This document shows, one piece after another, positions 34,068-43,100 of a DNA stretch of 59,111 bases. The stretch spans positions 1 through 59,111 of the forward strand of contig CANPIM010000014.1 in the NCBI GenBank assembly GCA_947574135.1, written 5' to 3'. A program made the position numbers and the translations under genes. The notes under the pieces were generated by a model. The model searched no databases, was not told the origin of the DNA, and saw only the letters and a list, made by a program, of their open reading frames with translations. Within the stretch, counting starts at the first letter, position 1, and every line of letters begins with the position of its first letter. The DNA is from an uncultured Lachnospiraceae bacterium. Lineage in GTDB: Bacteria; Bacillota; Clostridia; Lachnospirales; Lachnospiraceae.

Positions 34068-35459
34068 ATGAAGCAGGTAGATTTTGAGAATGGAAGCATT
34101 GCCCACAATATTGCCCAGACGGCGTTTCCCATGCTGGTGGCTCAGATGCTCAGTCTGCTCTACAGCATTGTGGACCGGATTTATATTGGCAGAATTCCTG
34201 GGGAGGGGACCAGCGCCCTGGGAGCTGTGGGACTGTGCTTTCCCATTATTATTCTCATCACTGCTTTTACCAATATGTACGGCATGGGGGGATCCCCCCT
34301 GTTTTCCATGGAGCTGGGACGGGGAGACAGGAAAAAGGCAGAGGTTATCATGAATACGTCTTTCCGGCTGCTGTGTGTCACAGGCGTGATTATCCTGGTG
34401 GCCGGAGAGCTTTTTGCAGAGCCTTTGCTTGAGCTCTTTGGCGCTTCGAAAGGCGCTATGACCTATTCTCTGCCCTATCTGCGTATTTATCTCACCGGAA
34501 CGCTGTTTTCCATGATAACCACAGGCATGAATCCCTTTATCAATGCCCAGGGATTTCCGGGGATTGGTATGATGTCTGTGGTTATCGGTGCGGTGTCCAA
34601 CCTGATCCTGGATCCCATTTTTATCTTTACTATGGGACTGGGAGTGAAGGGCGCAGCCATAGCCACGGTAATTTCCCAGGGATTATCTATGGTGCTTACA
34701 GGCTACTATATTTTAAGCCCCAAGCTTGCATGCCGGGTTCGGATACCTGAGAAGCAGACAGGAGGAATCTGGAAATATTTTCCATATTCCAAGGATATTA
34801 TGGGCCTGGGCACGGCGCCCTTTATTATGCAGTGTACCAATTCTCTGGTGCAGATTGCCTGCAACAGCGTGCTTATGCGCTTTGGAGGGGAGATCTATGT
34901 TTCGGTGATGACCATTGTGTCCTCTGTGCGGCAGATTTTGGATACGCCGGTGGGAGCCATTGCCGAGGGTGCCTCCCCTATTATCAGCTATAATTATGGG
35001 GCGAAAAAGCCTGGGAATGTACGGAAAACCATTCAGATTATGACAGCCATAGCCGGCGCGTACACCCTGATCACCTGGCTTTTGGTGCGCTGGCGGCCGG
35101 AGCTGTTTATTTCTATTTTCAACACAGATGAGGCGCTTTTGGAGCACGCGGTGCCGGCGCTGCATCTCTATTTCTATGCCTTTATTTTCCAGAGCTTTCA
35201 ATATAGCGGGCAGACCACCTTTAAAGCATTGAATAAGAAGAACCAGGCGGTATTTTTCAGCGTGTTCCGCAAGGTGGTGATGGTGATCCCTCTGACCTAT
35301 CTCCTTCCCCATCTGTGGGGGCTGGGCACAGACGGGGTATTTATGGCAGAGCCGGTGTCTAATTTCGTGGGCGGGACCGCCTGCTTTCTCACCATGCTGC
35401 TGACAGTGGCGCCGGAGTTAAGAAGCTTGGAGAAAAAAGAAGAAAATCTTTCAAAATAG
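34068..35459 (+). CDS. MATE-family multidrug/metabolite efflux protein
   Basis: 463 residues, 12 predicted membrane helices, sodium- or proton-driven antiporter family. The start (SIAHNIAQTAFPMLVAQMLSLLYSIVDRIYIGRIPGEG) is the characteristic first MATE half, and the second half begins KDIMGLGTAPFIMQCTNSLVQIACN. Helix and loop content is complete. It sits in the centre of the metabolic operon, between glycosidases and acid-sugar enzymes, with normal spacing. A drug role is possible, but the location suggests export of an unwanted aglycone or intermediate released by the glycosidases; this is inference. Confidence 0.9.
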   Translation: MKQVDFENGSIAHNIAQTAFPMLVAQMLSLLYSIVDRIYIGRIPGEGTSALGAVGLCFPIIILITAFTNMYGMGGSPLFSMELGRGDRKKAEVIMNTSFRLLCVTGVIILVAGELFAEPLLELFGASKGAMTYSLPYLRIYLTGTLFSMITTGMNPFINAQGFPGIGMMSVVIGAVSNLILDPIFIFTMGLGVKGAAIATVISQGLSMVLTGYYILSPKLACRVRIPEKQTGGIWKYFPYSKDIMGLGTAPFIMQCTNSLVQIACNSVLMRFGGEIYVSVMTIVSSVRQILDTPVGAIAEGASPIISYNYGAKKPGNVRKTIQIMTAIAGAYTLITWLLVRWRPELFISIFNTDEALLEHAVPALHLYFYAFIFQSFQYSGQTTFKALNKKNQAVFFSVFRKVVMVIPLTYLLPHLWGLGTDGVFMAEPVSNFVGGTACFLTMLLTVAPELRSLEKKEENLSK

Positions 35460-35479
35460 ATAGAAAAATATGCAATTAA

Positions 35480-35488
35480 TGGTACAAT
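35480..35488 (+). promoter_or_regulatory. Possible internal promoter before the pdxA2 gene
   Basis: TGG followed by TACAAT (35483-35488) in the 91-bp gap after the MATE gene, the widest gap of the operon. No -35 is evident. A small hairpin AAGGCC-AAA-GGCCTT (35515-35529) follows in the leader. Confidence 0.35.
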
Positions 35489-35550
35489 AGAAGGAGCTTT
35501 ATAGGAAGAGGAGAAAGGCCAAAGGCCTTGGAAAGGAATGGTAAGAGGCA

Positions 35551-36657
35551 ATGAAACCAATTATTGGAATCACTATGGGAGATCCTTCCGGAAATGGTCC
35601 GGAGATATCCGTGAAAATGCTGCTGGAGCCGGAGGTTTATGAGATCTGCCGACCCCTGATCATCGGAGATGCGGTGTGCATGGAGGAGATCAAAAAGGTG
35701 GTAAAGGGTGCAGAGCATTTACAGATCCACAGCATTCAGGATGTGAAGGAGGCTAAATTTGTCCCCGGCACCATTGACGTGTACGATATGAAGCTGGTGG
35801 ACGTGAGCAAGCGACTTTACCGGAAGGACAGAAAGAAGCTGAGTGAGACTATGTCCCCGGAAGAGCTGGAGGCTGCTTATGAGGAGAGCAGAAGAATGTG
35901 CGGGGAGGCTGCCTTCCAGTATGTGAAAAAGGTTATTGAGCTGGCCATGAACCATGAGGTGGATGCCACGGTGACCAATGCCCTGAATAAGGATCACATC
36001 AATCTGGCGGGACATCATTATTCCGGGCATACGGAGATCTATGCGGATTTTACCCACACGGACAAGTATACCATGATGCTGGCCCATGAGGAACTGCGGG
36101 TGGTGCACGTGAGCACCCATGTGTCTCTCCGGGAGGCCTGTGACCGGGTGAAAAAGGATCGGGTGCTGGAGGTAATACGCATTGCAGATGCCGGATGCAA
36201 GGCTCTGGGCATCGCACAGCCAAAAATCGGCGTGGCAGGCTTAAATCCTCACTGTGGGGAAAACGGCATGTTTGGAAGAGAGGAGATTGAGGAGATCCAG
36301 CCGGCCATCGATCAGGCTATGGCAGAGGGAATCCTCATTCCGGAGAAGGCTCCCACACCGCCGGACAGCATTTTCAGCAAGGCTCTGGGAGGCTGGTATG
36401 ACATTGTGGTGGCCATGTTCCACGATCAGGGCCACATTCCTTTGAAAGTCAAAGGATTTGTGTATAATCGGGAGCTGCAAAAATGGGATGCAGTGGCTGG
36501 CGTCAATGTAACTCTTGGACTTCCCATTATCCGGGCCTCTGTGGACCATGGCACGGGAGAGGGCCATGCAGGGGACGGCAGCGCCAATGCCTTAAGCCTT
36601 CGGAATGCCTTGGATTATGCCATTCGCATGGCCAGGGAGAAATGTAAAGAGGTGTAA
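35551..36657 (+). CDS. pdxA2: PdxA2-type 4-phospho-tetronate dehydrogenase (decarboxylating)
   Basis: 368 residues, PdxA fold. GDPSGNGPE begins the chain, and the metal-binding histidines are His190 (VSTHVSL), His234 (LNPHCGENG) and His291 (MFHDQGH). It lies 2 bp before a DUF1537 kinase. In characterised systems a DUF1537 kinase makes D-threonate 4-phosphate, which PdxA2 oxidises and decarboxylates to dihydroxyacetone phosphate. The vitamin B6 enzyme is the alternative, but without pdxJ and with the kinase attached that is unlikely. Ribosome binding sequence AAGAGG is just before the ATG. Confidence 0.88.
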   Translation: MKPIIGITMGDPSGNGPEISVKMLLEPEVYEICRPLIIGDAVCMEEIKKVVKGAEHLQIHSIQDVKEAKFVPGTIDVYDMKLVDVSKRLYRKDRKKLSETMSPEELEAAYEESRRMCGEAAFQYVKKVIELAMNHEVDATVTNALNKDHINLAGHHYSGHTEIYADFTHTDKYTMMLAHEELRVVHVSTHVSLREACDRVKKDRVLEVIRIADAGCKALGIAQPKIGVAGLNPHCGENGMFGREEIEEIQPAIDQAMAEGILIPEKAPTPPDSIFSKALGGWYDIVVAMFHDQGHIPLKVKGFVYNRELQKWDAVAGVNVTLGLPIIRASVDHGTGEGHAGDGSANALSLRNALDYAIRMAREKCKEV

Positions 36658-36659
36658 GC

Positions 36660-37853
36660 TTGATTGAGATACTGATTATTGCAGACGATGAGACGGGGAT
36701 GCTGGATACTGGGGCTCCCTTTGCCCAGAGGGGAATCCGCACGGAGGCTCTTCTCCATAATCCCACTGTGGAGGAGCTTCGGGAGAGCAAGGCCACTGTG
36801 GCGGTTATCAACACGGAGTCCCGGCATATTCCCCCAAGGGAGGCCTATAAGAGGGTCTATGAGATTGCCCGGACAGGGGCGGAGGCCGGCGTTAAGATTC
36901 TGTATAAAAAGACGGATTCCGTTCTTCGGGGACCGGTGGGAGCGGAGCTGGGAGCTCTGGCGGATGCTCTAAATGGGGAGGTTCACTTCTTTCCCGCCTA
37001 TCCGGAGGCTGGCCGGACTACCAAAGACGGGGTTCAATATGCAAACGGGGTTCCCATCAGCGAGAGCGCCTTTGGAGGGGATGAGCGAAATCCGGTGAGA
37101 GAGTCCCATATTCCCCGGATCCTGGGGGAAACCACCGAGCTTCCGGTGAAGCTGGTAGGGCAGAAGGAGTTTTCTGCCTGGGAACCGGAGGACAAGCGGC
37201 AGCTTGTGGTTTTCGACGGTGAGGATGGAAATGGCTTCCGGCAGATTTTACAGGTGTATACAAACAAATGTTCGATTCACTTGGTGGCAGGCTGTGCAGG
37301 CTTGGCCAAGGAGCTGGCCAAGCATCTGCCTCTGCCCAAGGAGGACAGGGAGAGCCTTCCCTCTATGGAGAAGATGTTTGTCCTGTGCGGCAGCTCCCAT
37401 CCCATTACCCGGCAGCAGATGGAGGAGGGAGAACGGCAGGGCTTTCTCCGGTTTACCCTGACAAAGGAGGATCTGGAGGGCAGGGAGCAGATAGCAGCCG
37501 CCCGAAAGGCCTGCCTGGAGGGGAAATCCGTGATCCTGGATATGGAATACCTGACTCCCGAAGCTCTGGGAATGACCACGGAGAAGCTTGGGAAGCTGGT
37601 GGTGAATGTCCTTGGGGAGGCATTGATGAAATGCATGGATGTGCTGGAGGATTACGTGCTGTTTCTCACAGGGGGAGACACCCTGGGGGCCTTTATTCGC
37701 AAAAGCGGATGCAGCAGAATTGAGATCCAGGGGGAGTTAAGCCCGGGCATTGCTTTTAATGTGTTTCATGTGGGAGAGCGGAGGATTTATGCTGTTTCTA
37801 AAAGCGGCGGCTATGGCCATCGGGAGATTCTTATGGATCTGAGAAAGGGATAG
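36660..37853 (+). CDS. DUF1537 four-carbon acid sugar kinase, DtnK-like
   Basis: 397 residues. ATP-dependent kinase of the four-carbon acid sugar family. The N-terminal domain begins with IEILIIADDETGMLDTG; PAYPEAGRTTKDGVQYANG near 105-125 is the substrate-side motif, and the C-terminal nucleotide-binding domain carries LTGGDTLGAF and SKSGGYGHREIL. The start is TTG at 36660, supported by AAAGAGGTG at the end of the preceding gene and by the fit of the family N-terminus. Direct coupling with the PdxA2 gene points to D-threonate (or a C2/C3 epimer) as substrate, phosphorylated at C4. Confidence 0.88.
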   Translation: MIEILIIADDETGMLDTGAPFAQRGIRTEALLHNPTVEELRESKATVAVINTESRHIPPREAYKRVYEIARTGAEAGVKILYKKTDSVLRGPVGAELGALADALNGEVHFFPAYPEAGRTTKDGVQYANGVPISESAFGGDERNPVRESHIPRILGETTELPVKLVGQKEFSAWEPEDKRQLVVFDGEDGNGFRQILQVYTNKCSIHLVAGCAGLAKELAKHLPLPKEDRESLPSMEKMFVLCGSSHPITRQQMEEGERQGFLRFTLTKEDLEGREQIAAARKACLEGKSVILDMEYLTPEALGMTTEKLGKLVVNVLGEALMKCMDVLEDYVLFLTGGDTLGAFIRKSGCSRIEIQGELSPGIAFNVFHVGERRIYAVSKSGGYGHREILMDLRKG

Positions 37854-37869
37854 AAGAAGGAGGAGGAAT

Positions 37870-39144
37870 ATGGCAGTTTACACGGACATGGTAAAGGATA
37901 TTGAGCTGCCCAGGATGATAGAGGTTCGCCAGACCTTTCCCCGGCCCCAAATCAAGAATGTGGAGCAGGCGGTGCGGGAGAGGCTGGAGAGAGAGGAGAT
38001 CCGGGAGAAAATCAAGCCTGGAATGCAGATTGCCATCACAGGGGGAAGCCGGGGAATATGCAATATACCGGTTATTCTGAAAACCATTGCCGCCTTTGTA
38101 AGGGAGCAGGGGGCAAAGCCTTTTATTTTTCCGGCCATGGGAAGTCATGGGGGAGGAACCGCAGAGGGGCAAAGGGAGATCCTGAAAGGCCTGGGAGTGA
38201 CGGAAGCCTCCTGCGGGTGTCCTATCCGGGCCACCATGGAGGTGGAGCAGATTGGCGTGACAACAGAGGGACATCCGGTGTATATTGATGCCAATGCGGC
38301 CCGTGCGGACGGGGTGATTGTGGTCAACCGGATCAAGCCCCACACAGCCTTTCGGGGCCCCTATGAGAGCGGTCTTATGAAAATGCTTACCATTGGAATG
38401 GGAAAGCATGTGGGAGCGCAGGTGTGCCACAGGGCGGGCTTTGGATGCATGGATCACCTGGTTCCTCTGTTTGGGCATGAGGTTCTAAAAAGCGGAAAAA
38501 TTTTGTTTGGATTGGCTTTGCTGGAGAATGCCTACGACGAGACCTGCCATATGGAGGCCCTCCTTCCGGAGGCCTTTGAAGCCCGGGAGCCGGAGCTTTT
38601 GAAGAAAGCCTATGAGCTTATGGGGCGGATACAGTTTGCACATGCGGATGTTTTGATTGTGGATGAGATTGGCAAGGATTACAGTGGAGAGGGAGCGGAT
38701 CCCAATATCTCCGGGGCATTTCCCACGCCCTATGCCACGGGAGGGCTTTCTGCCGAACGCCGGGTGTGTCTGGGTCTCTCTGCGGCCTCCCACGGATGCG
38801 GCTATGGATGCGGGCTCTTTGACACCATATCCAAAAGGCTCTATGAGCAGCTGGACCTGGATGCCACCTACACAAATGCCATTACCAATACGGTTCTCAC
38901 AGCCGTGCAGATTCCCATGATGCTTCCCAATGACCGGGATGCCATCCGCACGGCCTTGAGAGGCTGCAACCACGCGGATATGGACAATCCCCGGATTATC
39001 CGTATTGCCAATACGGCTCACATTGAAAAAATCTATATCTCCACCGCGCTGATGGAGGAGGCCAAAAGCAATCCCAACCTGGAGCTTGTGGGAGAACCCA
39101 TGCCGTTCCCCTTTGACCAGGAGGGAAATCTAATTTTCAACTAA
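37870..39144 (+). CDS. LarA-superfamily (DUF2088) nickel-pincer racemase/epimerase
   Basis: 424 residues. Members of this superfamily invert the carbon bearing the hydroxyl of 2-hydroxy acids with a nickel-pincer nucleotide. Visible residues that I align with Lactobacillus LarA: His93 in MGSHGGGT (general base region), His158 in IKPHT, Lys171 in ESGLMK (pincer attachment) and His180 in GKHVGA (nickel ligand). The alignment is by eye. No larB, larC or larE maturation gene is in the window, so the cofactor must come from elsewhere. It ends the operon, 16 bp after the DUF1537 kinase, and overlaps the convergent deacetylase gene by 15 bp. A C2 epimerase for a tetronate is the favoured role. Confidence 0.8.
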   Translation: MAVYTDMVKDIELPRMIEVRQTFPRPQIKNVEQAVRERLEREEIREKIKPGMQIAITGGSRGICNIPVILKTIAAFVREQGAKPFIFPAMGSHGGGTAEGQREILKGLGVTEASCGCPIRATMEVEQIGVTTEGHPVYIDANAARADGVIVVNRIKPHTAFRGPYESGLMKMLTIGMGKHVGAQVCHRAGFGCMDHLVPLFGHEVLKSGKILFGLALLENAYDETCHMEALLPEAFEAREPELLKKAYELMGRIQFAHADVLIVDEIGKDYSGEGADPNISGAFPTPYATGGLSAERRVCLGLSAASHGCGYGCGLFDTISKRLYEQLDLDATYTNAITNTVLTAVQIPMMLPNDRDAIRTALRGCNHADMDNPRIIRIANTAHIEKIYISTALMEEAKSNPNLELVGEPMPFPFDQEGNLIFN

Positions 39145-40149
39145 TTCTGACAGAGGACGGAAGCTGTAGCCCATGTCCTCCCACTTAGTCAGAAGCTCAT
39201 CCAGGATTTCTCCGTTGGTCTTGGAGGTATTGTGGAGCAGGACAATGGCCCCCGGATGGATACGGGAGGTAAGCTTGTCCAGGGCCTCCCCATGACTGGG
39301 CTGGCTGTCCTGATTCCAGTCCACGTGGGCCAGGCTCCAGAACATGGTATAGTATCCCAAATCCTGAGCCATTTTCAGATTTTCCACATTGCATTTTCCC
39401 TGGGGAGGGCGATAATAGGGAGCTAAGGGCGTGCCGGTGATCTCCTGGAAGAGATTGGCCACATCGTCCAGCTCCTTTTGAAAGGAAGCCATGTCGGAGA
39501 TGGAGGCCATGTCCGGGTGGTGGTAGGTGTGGTTGCCCACGGTATGCCCCTCCTCCACCATGCGCTTTACCAGATCCGGGGCTGTCTCCAGATAATGTCC
39601 CACTACAAAAAAGGTGCCCTGTGCATGGTGTTTTTTTAAGGCCTCCAGAATGGGCTCTGTGTTGCCGTTTTCATAGCCGCAGTCAAAGGTCAGGTAAAGA
39701 ATTTTCTCCTCCTGGGTGCCTACATAATAAGCATTATACCAGGCAAGATCCTCGGGAGAGGCATTTCCTCTGGGCTGGGAACCGGATTCTCCAAAGGACA
39801 GGCCCCAGTCCTCCGAGGCCAGGGTAAGCTGCCAGCCCTCCGGGGGAGTCTTTTTTTCCGGTTTTGGGATCTCCTGTGTCATTGGAGTTTCTTCCTCCTC
39901 CGGAGCTTCCCCTATTTCCGGAGACGGATTTTCCAGGTCGGCCGGGCAATCCAGTCCGGGAGGCTCTGCTAGGCGCATCTCCTGGGCCTCTGCCAGGGCC
40001 ACAGGGGCTTTTGACAGAAGGCTGGTAGCTTCGGCCTCTGGCAGCTCCTCCCGGGAGCCGGAGCTATCGCAGCCTGTGAGGGAAAGAGCCAAGAGTAGGG
40101 GCAGTATTTTAAAAGATTTTCCTAGGGTATGTTTATTGTGCTTCATCAT
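39130..40149 (-). CDS. PdaA-like polysaccharide deacetylase lipoprotein
   Basis: 339 residues. Lipoprotein signal with Cys27 in SLTGC, then a proline/glutamate-rich spacer to about residue 105, then a NodB-type deacetylase domain. Motifs: LTFDCGYENGN (metal aspartates; Cys-Gly-Tyr-Glu is the PdaA variant), GNHTYHHPD (H-x3-H), YRPPQGKCN, and IHPGAIVLLHN near the end. PdaA enzymes remove acetyl groups from N-acetylmuramic acid to make muramic delta-lactam for spore cortex, so a role in the envelope or sporulation is likely. The ATG overlaps the stop of the kinase gene (ATGATGA region), with AAGGAG just before it. Confidence 0.9.
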   Translation of the reverse strand: MMKHNKHTLGKSFKILPLLLALSLTGCDSSGSREELPEAEATSLLSKAPVALAEAQEMRLAEPPGLDCPADLENPSPEIGEAPEEEETPMTQEIPKPEKKTPPEGWQLTLASEDWGLSFGESGSQPRGNASPEDLAWYNAYYVGTQEEKILYLTFDCGYENGNTEPILEALKKHHAQGTFFVVGHYLETAPDLVKRMVEEGHTVGNHTYHHPDMASISDMASFQKELDDVANLFQEITGTPLAPYYRPPQGKCNVENLKMAQDLGYYTMFWSLAHVDWNQDSQPSHGEALDKLTSRIHPGAIVLLHNTSKTNGEILDELLTKWEDMGYSFRPLSELVEN

Positions 40150-43100
40150 CGATGCTCCTTACTGCTGCGGATGACCTGGTGGAGAGTCCGGTACAGCTTA
40201 TCCACCTCCACAGGCTTGGACAGATGGCCGTTCATGCCGCATTCCACGGATTTCTTTAAATCATCATCAAAAGCATTGGCAGACATAGCTACAATGGGAA
40301 TGGTGCGGCAATCCTCCCGATCCATGCTTCGAATGGCACGGGTGGCATCCAGGCCATCCATTACCGGCATCATAATGTCCATGAGAATCACGTCATAGGT
40401 CCCCGGCTTGGTGGAGCGGATGCGTTCCACGGCCTGGGCTCCGTCATACACACAATCCACCTGAAAGTCCCGGTCCTCCAAAAGACTCTCCGCAATCTCT
40501 GCATTCAGCTCATTATCCTCCACCACCAGTACATGGCAGCCTGCAAAGGAAATTTCTTCCTCCGGCGCCTGATCCTCCACACTTTCCCCAAGCTTCAGAG
40601 AAATGGCAAAGCTGAAGGTACTCCCCTCCCCAAGCTGGCTTTCCAGCTGAATATTGCTCCCCATCATCTGAACCAGACGGCTGCTGATGGACAGGCCCAG
40701 TCCTGTGCCCTGCTGCTTGGAGGGATTTGTGCCGGAGGACTGCTCAAAGGAGCGGAATACTCGTTCCTGATCCTCTGTGGCAATGCCGATTCCCGTATCG
40801 CTCACTGCAAAATAGATCAGCACTTCTTTTTGACTCGTTTCTATTTCCCGGATAGTCAGAGTAACTCTTCCCTTTACAGGGGTAAATTTTACCGCATTGC
40901 CCAGCAGGTTAATAAGCACCTGACTGATTCGCATTCGGTCAGCCAGAAACCAGCTGTGGGTAAGCTGTATATTTTGGATAAAAGCAATGCTTTTGCCAGC
41001 CGCCTGGGGATTTATGAGCTCTTGAATAGTATCCAGCATATCGTAGATACTGAAATCCATGGGCTCCAGCTTCATTTTGCCGCTCTCGATTTTGGACATA
41101 TCCAGAATGTCATTGATCAACCCCAGGAGGTAGTTGGAGGAGGACTGTATTTTTTGCAGACAATCCATAATTCGCTCCGGGCTTTGCTCCTGCTGCAGAG
41201 CAATGGCTGTCATGCCGATGATTCCATTCATGGGGGTGCGGATTTCATGGCTCATACGGGACAGGAATTCCGATTTTGCCTTGCTGGCAATGTCGTACTG
41301 CTGTTGATTCAGCTGGCTTTGAATGACTCTGCCAAGCTCTGCCAGATCCTGGTATTCCTCGAAATCCTCCAGAAGCCAGGTTTCTATGCCAAGAATACAC
41401 ACATTTCCCATATAATTTCCGCTGTCATACAAGGGCAGCACCACTCCGAACTGCCCCGGCTCCACGCTTAAAAAGCACTGGATCACCGGATCCTGGCTGT
41501 CCGTCTGAGAAAAATAGCGGACCTCCTCCGTTCCCAGCCAGTCAAAGAATTGTGTTCGCTCTTCTTCTTTATATTTTCGAACACTTTCCTTATTAGTTTT
41601 CCCATTTCTGTGCCATTGATATTCCAGATAATTGGAATTAAAATCAGCTCTCAGAATGGACACCTGCACACCGCCTGCCTGATAGAATCTGCCGATTTTA
41701 CGAATGAGCAGGTTCATTTGAGCAGGGAAATCAGCCCCCTTGCCAAACAGATTCAGAGCTATGGACACCAGACTTACATCTCCGCTGTAATCCAGACTGT
41801 TGATTTCCCGCCCCTGTAGCGGCGGCAGATTTTTCTGCTTCTGCAAGGGAAGATCCTCGTAGAACATATAGGGCGTTGCATTTTTAGAGGAGGCAAGACG
41901 ATGGGCCAGCTTGGCCATGCAGATAAGCTTTTCCCCGGTCTGTCCCTTTTGACCACAGACCAGGCCCGCATGCACATGGACCTGGAAAAGCTCCTCCTGG
42001 AAGTTCTCCCTGACTTTTTTCAGCAGATCCTCTATAAATACCTCTGCCCGTTTTCTGGACTGATTTTCCAGCCACAGCACAAATTCGTCTCTGTCAATGC
42101 GAAGGGCTACAACGGCCAAACCGGTTTTTTGGGTAAAGGCTTGGCAGCTGCTCCGGATAAGCTCTCCCAGCTCCTCCAGGATCATATCTCCGAATACAAT
42201 GCCGTTGTTCTCGTTAGTCTCCTTTAACTGGTCCAGAAACAGGTTTATCATGACACCCTGGGGCTGATGACTCCGACATTCCTGCAAATGCTCCATACCG
42301 GCGCTAAAAACATAGAGGCCTGTGACACTGTCCGTGGTATTTTTTCGCAGCTGCTCTGCTTCCCGTTCCTTCTGCTCCTGAATATCCCGGATGCTTCCCA
42401 CAAGCTTTGTTCGCTGTCCCTCCGTGTTATAGACCGCATTGCCTGTGAGGAGTACCCATGTAAAATCCGTATCACAGGGCCATTTCAGCCGAAATTCCAC
42501 AGACAGCTTATCTGAATTGTCCTGGAATGCTTTTATAACGGCTTCCTGGTCCAGATCATGAATATAGGCCGGATCTATAAATCCTGTACGAAATTCCCCG
42601 CAGGGCCAGTGGCCACTCATGGTTTTGTGATTGACAATATCCAGCACATGGCTTTCCGGATCATAGGAGAAGAAGATATCCTTGGAGGATTCCAGAGCTA
42701 TGCGGTAGCGCTCTTTTTCCTCCAATAGAATATTTTCTGCTTCCTTCTGCTGATCCGTCAGATCCTTTACCACATCATACAGGGCGTCAACCTCCAGAAT
42801 ATTAGAGCGATTGAATTCTGCAAGGCCTGCGCTTCCCCGGCTAATGCATTGCATTAAATGCTGAACCGGCCTGGTCAGATACCGCACCAGAAAATAAATG
42901 CCGAATACACCGAAGATCAGTCCCACAAGAACCGCTATGACGATCCAGATATAGAGCTGGCGGCTCATGCCAAAAAGCTCTTCCTCGGTATTTAAGCCCA
43001 GAAGCACCCATTCCGTATTTTCATAGGGAACATTGTTGCTGTATAGCCTTAAGGGGCAGACCACTGCATAGATTCCCTGATTTTCCAGCCGGATGTCCTC

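Noticed and set aside
35515..35529. Riboswitch or attenuator before pdxA2
   Set aside because: Only a 6-bp hairpin with a 3-base loop is present; too small for a riboswitch and without a U-tract.
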